64,000 bases of DNA from SXZD01 sp034680345 (GTDB lineage Bacteria; Pseudomonadota; Gammaproteobacteria; Burkholderiales; Burkholderiaceae_B), in NCBI GenBank assembly GCA_034680345.1, contig JAXISZ010000005.1, forward strand, positions 40,285-104,284. The letters are read 5' to 3'. Positions 8,678-18,542 of this stretch are shown piece after piece (the stretch's first letter is position 1; each line of letters begins with the position of its first letter). The translations under genes were made by a program, and so were the position numbers. The notes beneath the pieces were generated by a model. That model was not told where the DNA came from and made no database searches. It saw only the letters and a program-made list of their open reading frames with translations.

Positions 8678-10957
8678 TTATTGATAACACGTTTCAGATT
8701 GAAGTTTAGCCAAAGCCACAACCAACCACTTCAAACCCTGCGTTCCAAAGTTAATTTGTACCCGCAAATCATCGGATTGCCCTTCATAAGCAACAACAAT
8801 CCCCCGACCAAAGCGCTGATGAGTGACTGCTTGGCCTATTTTAAATGGCCAAGCTGCACATTGCTGAAACGATACTGAACCTCCCCCCCAGCGCGCCTGA
8901 GTTTGGGCTTGGGCCTGTGATAAGGTATTGAATCGTTTATCAAGCTTATAACCCATATTGGAATGATTTGAGTGGCGTGGCAACAATAAAAACCGAACGG
9001 ATTCTTGTGGCAGCTCATTTAAAAATCGAGAACGAACACAATAACGCGTTTGGCCATTAAGAATACGCTGCTGAGTGTAACTTAAAAACAAACGTTCTCT
9101 TGCGCGCGTCATGGCAACGTACATTAAGCGACGCTCTTCCTCAACCCCTTCAATGTCTACACCATCTAAACCTTGCGCCTGCGAATTCAAGCTGTTTTCA
9201 TGAGGAAACAACCCCTCTTCCAGACCTGTAACAAACACAGCTTTAAACTCCAATCCTTTAGCTGCATGTACAGTCATCAATTGAACGGCATCTTCGCCTG
9301 CTTGAGCTTGATTATCTCCAGACTCTAAAGCCGCATGCGATAAAAAACCTTGCAATGGAGAAATCCCAACTGCTGACTGATTTTCAGAGGCAGCATTGAC
9401 CGCAGGCAATTCTATTTCATAGCCTTCTTGGTTCAAAAATGCCGCAGTAGCATTAACCAGTTCTTTCAAATTCTCAATACGCTCTTGGCCCTCACGCTCA
9501 GACTCATAGTGCTTAATCAAACCACTTTGTTGATTTACCTTTGCCACCAATTCAGGCAAAGACAAACCTTGAGATTCTAAACGCATACGTCCCATCATCT
9601 CTACAAAAGCAAGCAAATGGCTTTTGGTTTTGCCAGACACATAACCCACAGCCTGATACAAAGACCATTGATGTTGGCGCGCAATATCCTGTAAATTTTC
9701 TAGTGTTCTGGCACCAATGCCGCGTGCTGGAAAATTCACCACTCGCGCAAAGGAAACATCGTCGTCAAAATTCTCAAGCAATCGCAAATAGGCTAAAGCA
9801 TGTTTAATTTCAGCACGTTCAAAAAACCTTAACCCGCCATACACCCGATATGGAACAGCCGCTGCAAACAAGGCCTGCTCAATCACACGAGACTGAGCAT
9901 TAGAGCGATATAAAATAGCCATATCAGCATAGCGGCAACCTTCGCCGGCTAGCAATTTTAGTTCTTGAACAAGCCACTGCGCCTCAGAAATGTCATTACT
10001 AGACTCAACCACACGAATTTGCTCACCCAAACCAACCTGAGTCCATAGATTTTTTCCAAGCCGGGCTGTATTTTGCACAATTAAATGATTCGCAGCATTT
10101 AACACATGCCCCACCGAGCGGTAATTTTGTTCAAGTTTAATGCGATGCTTTACAAGATAGTCTCGTTCAAATTCGGCCATATTCGCCACACGAGCACCGC
10201 GAAAGGCATAAATAGACTGGTCATCATCGCCTACGGCAAACAAACACCCCTGCGTACCCGCAAGTAACTTTAACCAACTGTACTGTAATGCATTGGTATC
10301 TTGAAATTCGTCAACCAAAATGTATTGAAAACGCTGCCGATAATGCTCTGCTAAAGCAGATTCTCGCCGTAACAATTCAAAACTACGCAACAACAGTTCA
10401 GCAAAATCAACCACCCCCTCACGCTCACACTGCGCTTGATACAATGTATAGAGTTCAATAAGCGTACGCTGATGTGGGTCATGGGCATGCATGTTTTCTG
10501 GACGTAAACCCTGTTCTTTAGCTGAATTTATAAAATACAGCGTTTGCTTAAGTGGAAATTTCTCGTCATCGGCCCCAGTCACCTTGTACATGCGCTTAAC
10601 AGCAGAAAGTTGGTCACTGGTGTCTAAAATTTGAAACATGGCTGGCAGTTTTGCCAATTGGTAATGCGCTCGCAACAATCGGTTACACAAGCCATGGAAA
10701 GTACCCACCCACATGCCGCGAGTGTTAATTGGCAGCAAGGTAGACAAACGATGCAACATTTCTTTAGCCGCTTTGTTGGTGAATGTCACCGCCAAAACAC
10801 CAGAAGGGCCAACTTGACCCGTTTGAATCAACCACGCAATCCGAGTTGTTAAAACTTTTGTTTTGCCACTGCCGGCACCAGCTAAAATTAAAGCACTTTC
10901 TCGAGGCAAAGTGACCGCAGCCAACTGTTCTGGGTTTAAGGTACTTAAAAGAGACAC
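8678..10957 (-). CDS. uvrD: UvrD/Rep-type DNA helicase II
   Basis: A 759-residue superfamily 1A, 3'-5' DNA helicase for nucleotide-excision and mismatch repair. Motifs in order: Walker A LAGAGSGKT (about 26-34), Ia TFTNKAAKEM, Walker B VDEFQDT (about 216), motif III GDDDQSIYAFRGA, motif IV QNYRS, motif V LMTVHAAKGLEFKAVF and motif VI YVAMTRARERL. The C-terminus ends in a Tudor-like segment (VTHQRFGRGIVVAYEG), as in UvrD/PcrA, which binds RNA polymerase in other bacteria. It is divergent from leuS, 118 bp away. Confidence 0.95.
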   Translation of the reverse strand: MSLLSTLNPEQLAAVTLPRESALILAGAGSGKTKVLTTRIAWLIQTGQVGPSGVLAVTFTNKAAKEMLHRLSTLLPINTRGMWVGTFHGLCNRLLRAHYQLAKLPAMFQILDTSDQLSAVKRMYKVTGADDEKFPLKQTLYFINSAKEQGLRPENMHAHDPHQRTLIELYTLYQAQCEREGVVDFAELLLRSFELLRRESALAEHYRQRFQYILVDEFQDTNALQYSWLKLLAGTQGCLFAVGDDDQSIYAFRGARVANMAEFERDYLVKHRIKLEQNYRSVGHVLNAANHLIVQNTARLGKNLWTQVGLGEQIRVVESSNDISEAQWLVQELKLLAGEGCRYADMAILYRSNAQSRVIEQALFAAAVPYRVYGGLRFFERAEIKHALAYLRLLENFDDDVSFARVVNFPARGIGARTLENLQDIARQHQWSLYQAVGYVSGKTKSHLLAFVEMMGRMRLESQGLSLPELVAKVNQQSGLIKHYESEREGQERIENLKELVNATAAFLNQEGYEIELPAVNAASENQSAVGISPLQGFLSHAALESGDNQAQAGEDAVQLMTVHAAKGLEFKAVFVTGLEEGLFPHENSLNSQAQGLDGVDIEGVEEERRLMYVAMTRARERLFLSYTQQRILNGQTRYCVRSRFLNELPQESVRFLLLPRHSNHSNMGYKLDKRFNTLSQAQAQTQARWGGGSVSFQQCAAWPFKIGQAVTHQRFGRGIVVAYEGQSDDLRVQINFGTQGLKWLVVALAKLQSETCYQ

Positions 10958-10981
10958 AATATCCCCTAATGGTGACTGATA

Positions 10982-11008
10982 TTTAAATTTAACTCATTAC
11001 CTTATAAT
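10982..11008 (+). promoter_or_regulatory. Candidate sigma70 promoter for the leuS operon
   Basis: A perfect TATAAT at 11003-11008 lies 67 bp before the leuS start, in the uvrD/leuS divergent gap. The best -35 is TTTAAA at 10982-10987 with a short 15-bp spacer, so the -35 call is weak. The leader after it carries a small AGCG/CGCT inverted repeat with no recognisable riboswitch. Confidence 0.4.
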
Positions 11009-11075
11009 GTAAGGTCTAAGCGTATGGGGCGTTTCGCTAACCCGTCACATCTGTAAAAATTCATTCTATCAAATT

Positions 11076-13787
11076 ATGCAAAACTCAAAGTACGAAGCAA
11101 AGCTTATTGAAGAAACAGCCCAAAAAAACTGGGGTAAACACAATGTTTACGAAGTAAAAAACCATGCAAAAAACTTGGATGGCTCAACCAAACCAAAATT
11201 TTATTGCGTCTCAATGCTACCTTACCCTTCTGGCAAACTTCACATGGGCCATGTGCGCAACTACACCATAAATGATGTTATGGTTCGACAATTGCGTATG
11301 CAAGGCTACAACGTACTCATGCCCATGGGCTGGGACGCCTTTGGCATGCCCGCAGAAAACGCAGCCATGTCCAACGGTAAACCACCAGCGGCTTGGACCT
11401 ACGAAAATATCGCGTACATGAAGCAACAAATGCAGTCCATGGGACTAGCGATTGATTGGAGCCGCGAGATTGCCACTTGCTCACCAGAATATTACAAGTG
11501 GAATCAATGGCTTTTTTTACGCATGCTAGAACAAGGGATTGTCTATAAAAAAACAGGCACAGTGAATTGGGACCCCATCGACAACACGGTACTGGCCAAC
11601 GAACAAGTTATTGATGGCCGTGGCTGGCGTTCTGGCGCAGTGGTTGAAAAACGCGATATCCCCATGTACTACATGCGTATCACCGATTACGCAGACGACC
11701 TTCTCAACGACCTAAAAGACTTACAATGGCCTGAACGGGTCAAAACCATGCAAGAGCATTGGATTGGTAAATCCACCGGTGTGCGCTTTGCCTTTACCCA
11801 CAACATACGAGACTCCCAAAACCAACTGATTAATAATGGCAAACTTTATGTTTTCACCACTCGCGCAGACACTATCATGGGAGTCAGTTATTGTGCCGTA
11901 GCCGCAGAACACCCTTTAGCCCAATATGCTGCTCAAAATCAACCAGAATTATTGGCTTTTATAGAAGAGTGTCGCAAAGGCGGTGTCGCTGAAGCAGACA
12001 TTGCCACTGCTGATAAAAAAGGCATGTTCACGGGTTTATATGTCATCCACCCATTCACAGGCCAAAGTATTCCGGTTTGGGTAGGCAACTATGTGCTAAT
12101 CAGTTACGGCGACGGCGCTGTAATGGGTGTACCGGCCCACGATGAACGCGACTTCGCCTTTGCCAAACAGTACAACTTACCTATTTTTTCTGTGATCAAT
12201 ACCGGTCAAGCGTTTTCCACAGACGCTTGGCAAACGCATTATGCCAGTCATGGCGTTTGCATTAACTCTGAATTTCTTGACGGCCTAACACACGCTGAAG
12301 CTGTCAAAGCTGTTGCCAAAGCGCTGAATGAAAAAGGATTAGGCGAACTCAAAACCCAATTTAGACTTCGCGATTGGGGTATTTCGCGTCAGCGCTACTG
12401 GGGCACTCCTATTCCAATTATTCATTGTGACAATTGTGGCGATGTACCCGTGCCAGATGAACAACTACCCGTAGTACTGCCTGAACACCTAATTCCAGAT
12501 GGCAGCGGCAACCCGCTAACCAAAGACAGCACTTTCCTAGATTGCACCTGCCCAAAATGTGGCAAACCAGCTCGACGCGAAACTGACACCATGGACACCT
12601 TTGTTGATTCCTCATGGTACTTTATGCGCTATGCGTGCCCAGACGCAACAACCATGGTCAATGAACAAGTTGAATACTGGATGCCTATGGACCAATACAT
12701 CGGTGGGATTGAACACGCTATATTACACTTATTGTATTCCCGCTTTTGGACCAAAGTCATGCGAAATCTGGGGTTAATTAGCTTCAAAGAACCTGCTACA
12801 CGACTGCTCACCCAGGGCATGGTGCTGAACGAAACCTTTTATAGAGAAGACAGCGTAGGCAAAAAAAACTGGTTCAACCCCGAAGACGTCGAAGTACAAA
12901 CCGACGAACGAGGCCGCCCTGTTAGTGCCAGCAGCCGCCACGACGGCCAGGCCGTAACGCTCGGCGGTATTGAAAAAATGTCTAAATCAAAAAACAATGG
13001 CGTTGATCCACAACAATTAATTCAACAGTACGGCGCTGACACCGCACGCCTGTTTGTTATGTTTGCAGCCCCGCCGGAACAATCACTGGAATGGAGTGGC
13101 GCAGGTGTTGAAGGCGCGCATCGCTATTTACGTCGACTCTACAACTATGCTGCGCAACATGCTGCAGACATCAGCACTGCAACCGCAGTAGACTCGACCA
13201 CCCATTTAACCAACATAGAAAAAACTGTGCGGCGTGAAATTCATCAAATATTGCAGCAAGCCAATTTCGATTATGAACGGGCGCAATACAACACGGTAGT
13301 TTCTGCAGGCATGAAAATATTAAACACCCTTGAATCAGCGAAATTTAATGAGGTTTCCAATATAAACACCCATTTAACTGAAAATCCAGGTGAACATCAA
13401 CACAATGATCAAACTGTACGTTTAAGCAGCGCAACGACCGCAATCAAACGCGAAGGTTTTGGTATTTTGCTGCGTATTTTATACCCTATTGTGCCTCACA
13501 TTACTGATGTACTGTGGCAAGAGTTAGCCTACGATAAACAACTGGGTAATTTGCTAGATGCGCCTTGGCCAAAGCCTGAGCCCAGAGCACTAGAACAAGA
13601 CGAAATTGACTGGGTCATACAGGTCAACGGTAAACTGCGCGGTACTATGCGCACAGCCAAAAACGCAGAAAAAACAAAAATTCAAGCCTATGCCTTAGCC
13701 AATGAAAATGTTCAAAAAATTATCGGTGAAGCCACTGTAAAGCGTATCATCGTAGTTCAGGGAAAACTGGTAAACATTGTGATCTAA
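11076..13787 (+). CDS. leuS: Leucyl-tRNA synthetase
   Basis: A 903-residue class I aminoacyl-tRNA synthetase. The HIGH-box is HMGH (56-59) within PYPSGKLHMGHVRNY, and the KMSKS box is at 634-638. Between them is the CP1 editing domain (about 230-430, with TTRADTIMG and HDERDFAFA). Further on are the zinc-type pairs CDNCG and CPKCG and the DSSWYFMRY motif. The C-terminal part has the anticodon-binding helices and the VQVNGKLRG domain. It is first in a plus-strand run: lptE starts at the base after its stop codon. Confidence 0.97.
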   Translation: MQNSKYEAKLIEETAQKNWGKHNVYEVKNHAKNLDGSTKPKFYCVSMLPYPSGKLHMGHVRNYTINDVMVRQLRMQGYNVLMPMGWDAFGMPAENAAMSNGKPPAAWTYENIAYMKQQMQSMGLAIDWSREIATCSPEYYKWNQWLFLRMLEQGIVYKKTGTVNWDPIDNTVLANEQVIDGRGWRSGAVVEKRDIPMYYMRITDYADDLLNDLKDLQWPERVKTMQEHWIGKSTGVRFAFTHNIRDSQNQLINNGKLYVFTTRADTIMGVSYCAVAAEHPLAQYAAQNQPELLAFIEECRKGGVAEADIATADKKGMFTGLYVIHPFTGQSIPVWVGNYVLISYGDGAVMGVPAHDERDFAFAKQYNLPIFSVINTGQAFSTDAWQTHYASHGVCINSEFLDGLTHAEAVKAVAKALNEKGLGELKTQFRLRDWGISRQRYWGTPIPIIHCDNCGDVPVPDEQLPVVLPEHLIPDGSGNPLTKDSTFLDCTCPKCGKPARRETDTMDTFVDSSWYFMRYACPDATTMVNEQVEYWMPMDQYIGGIEHAILHLLYSRFWTKVMRNLGLISFKEPATRLLTQGMVLNETFYREDSVGKKNWFNPEDVEVQTDERGRPVSASSRHDGQAVTLGGIEKMSKSKNNGVDPQQLIQQYGADTARLFVMFAAPPEQSLEWSGAGVEGAHRYLRRLYNYAAQHAADISTATAVDSTTHLTNIEKTVRREIHQILQQANFDYERAQYNTVVSAGMKILNTLESAKFNEVSNINTHLTENPGEHQHNDQTVRLSSATTAIKREGFGILLRILYPIVPHITDVLWQELAYDKQLGNLLDAPWPKPEPRALEQDEIDWVIQVNGKLRGTMRTAKNAEKTKIQAYALANENVQKIIGEATVKRIIVVQGKLVNIVI

Positions 13788-14369
13788 ATGCGATTGAAGC
13801 ACATCAAAAAGGAAACCACCTTGCCAAAAGTTGTTAAAGCAGCCAATCAAGACATAAGCCGCCGCCGGTTGGCCCTTGCAAAACTTACCTTGCCTGTTGT
13901 TCTGACCTTAAATGGCTGTGGTTTTCGTTTGCGGGGGGTGGTTAATCTAAATTTTTCAAGCTTACATATCAAAACTGCTGGCCCATCTGAACTGCCAACA
14001 GAAATTCAGCGTTTATTGCGCTCTAACGGCATCCAAATTTTAGCGCTGGCCAAAGAAGCCGATATGGTGCTTGAAATTATCAGCGAGCAGCGCTCACAGG
14101 GTATTTTAAGCTTCACCTCCGCAGGTATTGCAAGAGAAATTGAATTGGTTTATAAAGTAACCTACCGCATTGGCCAAGAGAAAAATCTGAGTAGCAATAC
14201 AGCACAGACGCTTGGTTTTAGGCGAGAATTAATCAATGCTGAAGGTTTTGCCTTAGCCAATGAATTAGAACAAAACTTACTATACCGTGAAATGCAAAGC
14301 GATGCGGCACAGCAAATAATTCGCCAACTAGAATTTTTATCTTTGCCCAATGGCGGTATACGCAAGTGA
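13788..14369 (+). CDS. lptE: LPS-assembly lipoprotein LptE
   Basis: A 193-residue outer-membrane lipoprotein that plugs the LptD barrel for LPS export. The N-terminus is basic, followed by a hydrophobic stretch ending in LTLNGCGFRLRG. The Cys at about residue 44 is the likely lipidation site, and CGFxLRG is typical of LptE/RlpB. The region before the hydrophobic stretch is long for a signal peptide (about 27 residues), so the true start could be downstream. The ATG at 13788 abuts the leuS stop, and the end overlaps holA by 4 bases. The order leuS-lptE-holA is conserved in proteobacteria. Confidence 0.9.
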   Translation: MRLKHIKKETTLPKVVKAANQDISRRRLALAKLTLPVVLTLNGCGFRLRGVVNLNFSSLHIKTAGPSELPTEIQRLLRSNGIQILALAKEADMVLEIISEQRSQGILSFTSAGIAREIELVYKVTYRIGQEKNLSSNTAQTLGFRRELINAEGFALANELEQNLLYREMQSDAAQQIIRQLEFLSLPNGGIRK

Positions 14370-15433
14370 AACTAGAAGCCCATCAATTAGATGCACACTT
14401 GAATGCGATTATCAAAAGCGATGGCAAAACGCTACCGCCGTGCTACCTGATTGTTGGCGATGAATCTTTATTATGCATTGAAAGTGCAGATGCTATACGC
14501 AGTGCTGCAAACAATGCCGGATACACTAACCGTGAAATATTCACACTAGAACGCGGCTTAAACCCTGGACTTATTTTGCAAGCCTTCGCATCTAACTCAC
14601 TGTTTGGCGACCGCAGTTTGATTGAATTACGTTTACCAACCACTGCCCCGAACAAAGAGTTTATATCTATCCTACTGCAAATTGCACAATGGTTAAGTCA
14701 AGAAAAAACCGATGCAATTGCTATGATTTCAATGCCGGCGCTCAGTAGCAAAGCCAAACCGGCAGAATGGTTCAGCATTTTAGAAAAAACTGGCATACTG
14801 GTGAACTGCCCCAGCATAACCCCCAAAAGCTTACCGCGCTGGATAGAACAACGCGCTATAAATAAATGCTTAAAACTGGCACCAGGCGCAGCACAGTGGT
14901 TGGCTGACCACCTTGAAGGTAATCTTTTAGCAGCCAAACAAGAAATTGAAAAACTGGCGTTGCTTTACTCGGAACAACAAACGATTGACCTATCTGTTTT
15001 ACAAGCTAGTGTAAGCAATATGGCGCGTTACAATGTTTTTAATTTAGGGCAAGAAGCCCTGAGCGCAAAAGCTGACTACACCCTGCGCATGATCAAAGGT
15101 TTACAAGCTGAAGGCCAAGCGCCCACCCTGGTGCTTTGGGCGCTAGCCGAAGAAGTAAGAAACTTGCACACCATACGCCAATTATTAGATCAAGGGCATA
15201 GCGCGAGTTCAGCCATTAAAGAAACCAAGGTTTGGGGCCCTAAAGCGGATATTTTATCGCGAGCGGTGCAGCGTTTTTCTGAAAAAAATTTACACAGTTT
15301 ATTGCGCTTGAGCGCCCACGCCGACAAGGCGATTAAAGGGCTTGTGCATGAAGACCCCTGGCATATTTTACGCATATTGGCCATGGCTTTGGCTGGTGTG
15401 CATTCACCCTTAGATCACAACTTAACACCATGA
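14366..15433 (+). CDS. holA: DNA polymerase III delta subunit
   Basis: A 355-residue clamp-loader subunit that opens the beta clamp. It begins MKLEAHQLDAHLNAIIKSDG and has the family's YLIVGDESLL segment, where the degenerate nucleotide-binding region starts, and the C-terminal helical collar (ALAEEVRNLHTIRQLLDQG). The start codon is GTG at 14366, overlapping the lptE stop in GTGA. The stop overlaps the proA start in ATGA, so lptE, holA and proA are translationally coupled. Confidence 0.93.
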   Translation: MKLEAHQLDAHLNAIIKSDGKTLPPCYLIVGDESLLCIESADAIRSAANNAGYTNREIFTLERGLNPGLILQAFASNSLFGDRSLIELRLPTTAPNKEFISILLQIAQWLSQEKTDAIAMISMPALSSKAKPAEWFSILEKTGILVNCPSITPKSLPRWIEQRAINKCLKLAPGAAQWLADHLEGNLLAAKQEIEKLALLYSEQQTIDLSVLQASVSNMARYNVFNLGQEALSAKADYTLRMIKGLQAEGQAPTLVLWALAEEVRNLHTIRQLLDQGHSASSAIKETKVWGPKADILSRAVQRFSEKNLHSLLRLSAHADKAIKGLVHEDPWHILRILAMALAGVHSPLDHNLTP

Positions 15434-16686
15434 ATACCCAATCTTACTTTGAACCCATTGGCCAAGCAGCACGCACCGCTTCGCGTATCATGGCAAAAAC
15501 CAGTACAGCTGAAAAAAACCATGCCCTCAGACAAATTGCCAAGGCAATTGTAACGCAAGCCGATAGCCTGAAAACAGCTAACCAAGCCGACCTACAAGCG
15601 GCTGAAAAAGACGGACTAGAGCCCGCGTTGCTAGACCGACTCAGCCTATCAGACAAAGCCATCGCAACCATGGCTGAAGGCCTAGAGCAAATTGCGCAAC
15701 TACCTGACCCTATCGGTGAAATTACACAATTACGAACCCGTCCTTCAGGCATACAGGTGGGCCAAATGCGAGTGCCTTTAGGTGTGGTGGGCATTATCTA
15801 TGAAGCCCGCCCCAATGTGACCGTAGATGCAGCAGGACTTTGTATTAAATCTGGGAATGCAACCATTTTACGCGGTGGCTCAGAAGCTTTACATTGTAAC
15901 CAAGCTTTGGCTAAATTGGTGCGTTTCGGCCTAGAGAGTGCGGGCTTACCTGCAAACGCAGTACAAGTCATAGACACGACCGACCGCAGCATAGTGGACG
16001 CGATGGTTAGCGCGCCTCAATATTTAGATGTTATTGTGCCACGCGGTGGCAAAGGTTTAATTCAACGAATTGCTAGCCAAGCGCGAGTACCTGTTATTAA
16101 ACACCTAGATGGTATCTGCCATGTGTACATCGACGACCAAGCCAACCTGAATAAAGCCATTGACATTGCTGACAATGCCAAAACCCACCGCTATGGCACC
16201 TGTAACACCATGGAAACCTTACTAGTTGCTAAGGCGATTGCTCCTCAGGTATTACCCCCTCTAGCCAATATTTACCAAGAAAAAAGAGTAGAATTGCGTG
16301 GTTGCCCACAAACCCGTAGCATCCTGCCCCAAGTACTTATCGCTAGCGAAGAAGACTGGAAAACTGAATACTTAGCACCTATTTTATCCATTCGAATTGT
16401 TGACAATATTGACGACGCAATTGCACATATCAACCGCTACGGATCACAGCACACCGACAGCATAGTCACAGAAAACCACAATCGCGCTATGCAGTTTTTA
16501 CGTGAAGTAGACTCATCATCAGTCATGATCAATGCCTCCACCCGCTTTGCTGACGGCTTTGAATACGGATTGGGTGCTGAAATTGGTATCTCCACAGACA
16601 AATTCCATACACGCGGTCCTGTTGGGCTTGAAGGGTTAACCAGCCTAAAATACGTGGTGTTTGGTCACGGTGAAGTTCGTACATAA
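15430..16686 (+). CDS. proA: Gamma-glutamyl phosphate reductase
   Basis: A 418-residue NADPH-dependent reductase making glutamate-5-semialdehyde, the second step of proline synthesis. Recognised by GVVGIIYEARPNVTVDAAGLC, the nucleotide-site GNATILRGGSEA, IVPRGGKGLI, and the catalytic Cys region HRYGTCNTMETLLV. It ends in GLEGLTSLKYVVFGHG, as usual for ProA. proC, the last step of the pathway, lies 2.6 kb downstream in the same run. proB is not in the window. Confidence 0.97.
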   Translation: MNTQSYFEPIGQAARTASRIMAKTSTAEKNHALRQIAKAIVTQADSLKTANQADLQAAEKDGLEPALLDRLSLSDKAIATMAEGLEQIAQLPDPIGEITQLRTRPSGIQVGQMRVPLGVVGIIYEARPNVTVDAAGLCIKSGNATILRGGSEALHCNQALAKLVRFGLESAGLPANAVQVIDTTDRSIVDAMVSAPQYLDVIVPRGGKGLIQRIASQARVPVIKHLDGICHVYIDDQANLNKAIDIADNAKTHRYGTCNTMETLLVAKAIAPQVLPPLANIYQEKRVELRGCPQTRSILPQVLIASEEDWKTEYLAPILSIRIVDNIDDAIAHINRYGSQHTDSIVTENHNRAMQFLREVDSSSVMINASTRFADGFEYGLGAEIGISTDKFHTRGPVGLEGLTSLKYVVFGHGEVRT

Positions 16687-16703
16687 CCAAGAGGAAAAAA
16701 ATC

Positions 16704-17126
16704 ATGCTTTGGGTAAAATCATTTCATATTCTTTTTGTAGCTGCATGGTTTGCAGGGCAGTTCTACTTGCCTCGTATTTTTGTAAATTTGGCCATGGAAA
16801 ACAACGAAATAGCCTCTGCACGCCTTATTTTAATGGCTCAAAAACTCTACCGCTTCATGGGTTTACTTGCCATTCCAGCGGTGGTTTCAGGGATTGCTTT
16901 ATGGTCACATTATGGTATTGGAAAAGGTCCAGGAAATGGCTGGATGCACGCTAAGTTTTTGGTTGTTATTTTAATTCTTGGATATCATCACGGTTGTGGT
17001 CGCTTATTAAAAAAATTTGCTGCCGGAAAAAACAAACGCTCGCATATTTTTTACCGCTGGTTTAATGAAGTGCCTGTATTGTTAATGACAGCGGCCATTA
17101 TCCTGGTGGTTGTTAAACCCTTTTAA
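16704..17126 (+). CDS. hemJ: HemJ/CopD-family membrane protein, probable protoporphyrinogen IX oxidase
   Basis: 140 residues with four membrane helices. The N-terminus MLWVKSFHILFVAAWFAGQFYLPRIFV carries the conserved His8 (heme ligand in HemJ) and W.AG.FYLPR motif. Further on are KLYRFMG, GNGWMHAKF with a second conserved His, and the terminal NEVPVLLMTAAIILVVVKPF. These match the HemJ (UPF0093) family, which oxidises protoporphyrinogen IX in bacteria lacking HemG/HemY. Burkholderiales genomes often label it simply CopD family. GAGG precedes the ATG. It follows proA by 17 bp. Confidence 0.85.
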   Translation: MLWVKSFHILFVAAWFAGQFYLPRIFVNLAMENNEIASARLILMAQKLYRFMGLLAIPAVVSGIALWSHYGIGKGPGNGWMHAKFLVVILILGYHHGCGRLLKKFAAGKNKRSHIFYRWFNEVPVLLMTAAIILVVVKPF

Positions 17127-17175
17127 TTGTCCAAACTCACTTTATCTATAAGCCTATTTTTTATAAATCCAATAC

Positions 17176-18540
17176 ATGTATTCAACCCCCCCCACCTCAA
17201 AAACCTTAAAAGTCAAACGCAACTCCAGTCACCTTGAGCGCGATCACTTCGCAGCATTTGCCAGTTGCCCGAGGGGGGTGGAGCCTTTGCTGGCTGAAGA
17301 GCTCTCCAAATTGGGGGCTATAACTGTCAAAAACACCTTGGGGGGAGTTGAATTTACAGCCAATTGGGCCGCACTACTGTATATGAACTTATGGTCTCGC
17401 CTGGCCGGACGCGTTTATCTACAGCTGGCCAACGAACCCTGTCAAAACGATACCACCTTGTACAAACTGGTTAAAAAAATTCCATGGGACACCTGGTTTT
17501 CTGAAACCCAAACACTGCGAGTTGATTTAAACAATTTGGGGCTAGAACTTCCTAATCAGCGTTTTCTACAACTGCGCGTCAAAGACGCCATTTGCGATTA
17601 TTTTCGCGACAAAACCGGAAAACGCCCCAGCATTGATACCAACACCCCTGAAATACGGGTATTGGCTGGTGTTGGCCTTACCCATACCCGCATTTACATT
17701 GATCTATCGGGTGAAAACCTCTTTAAACGGGGCTGGCGTCAAGACAAAGGCAATGCCCCGCTTAAAGAAAACTTAGCTGCTGCACTATTAAAAATTGCGC
17801 AATGGCAACCCGAAACACCGCTGCTAGACCCCTTCTGTGGCAGTGGCACCATTCTTATTGAAGCCGCCTGCATAGCCAGTGACCGCGCCCCCGGATTAAA
17901 CCGGCCGTTTGCCTTTGAAAACCTTAAAGGGTTTGACCCTGGCATGTGGGAAAAAGTCAAACAAACAGCACAAAATCGCTTTCAACAGGGACTAAAAAAC
18001 ATTAAAACACTCCACTTAGTTGGCAGTGATATTACACGCTTCTTAATTGAAACCGCCCAACACAATGCGCAATTGGCTGGACTACAGCCTCTTTTAGACA
18101 ATGGGCAATTGCGCTTTGAACAACGTGATGCTCGCACCATTGAACCCAAGACAACTTATGCAGGGCAAATTATCACCAACCCACCCTATGGAGAACGATT
18201 ACAAGCCAAGGGGGAAAAAAGTGACGCCGACCACGCATATCTATCCCTATTCAAAGACCTTGGAACTTGCCTAAAACAGCAATTTCAGGGTTGGACATTC
18301 CACTGCTTAAGTGCGGATCTTGAACTTCGGCATGCAATTGGTTTATCCCCAAAACGCAAAACCCCACTATTTAATGGCGGATTAGAATGCCGATTTTTCG
18401 AATTTCCTCTAACCCAAGGCAATTATCGGCCACGGGCTAATCACCAAATAGCACCGTCTGAAAACATATCCAATTTAAACACTTCTGAGGCAAATACTTT
18501 TGATCCAAACCGATGCAATGCCAACACACCGATGAATTGA
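17176..18540 (+). CDS. THUMP-domain class I RNA methyltransferase (RlmL-like)
   Basis: 454 residues. The N-terminal ferredoxin-like/THUMP part (about 25-180, CPRGVEPLLAEEL to THTRIYIDL) binds RNA. The Rossmann methyltransferase has the SAM motif LLDPFCGSGTILIEAA (about 216) and the catalytic TNPPYGERL (about 335), a guanine N2-methyltransferase signature. It resembles the N-terminal RlmL half of E. coli RlmKL, which makes m2G2445 in 23S rRNA, but lacks the RlmK half. The tail after residue 415 is low-complexity, Asn-rich and probably disordered. Confidence 0.86.
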   Translation: MYSTPPTSKTLKVKRNSSHLERDHFAAFASCPRGVEPLLAEELSKLGAITVKNTLGGVEFTANWAALLYMNLWSRLAGRVYLQLANEPCQNDTTLYKLVKKIPWDTWFSETQTLRVDLNNLGLELPNQRFLQLRVKDAICDYFRDKTGKRPSIDTNTPEIRVLAGVGLTHTRIYIDLSGENLFKRGWRQDKGNAPLKENLAAALLKIAQWQPETPLLDPFCGSGTILIEAACIASDRAPGLNRPFAFENLKGFDPGMWEKVKQTAQNRFQQGLKNIKTLHLVGSDITRFLIETAQHNAQLAGLQPLLDNGQLRFEQRDARTIEPKTTYAGQIITNPPYGERLQAKGEKSDADHAYLSLFKDLGTCLKQQFQGWTFHCLSADLELRHAIGLSPKRKTPLFNGGLECRFFEFPLTQGNYRPRANHQIAPSENISNLNTSEANTFDPNRCNANTPMN

Positions 18541-18542
18541 TA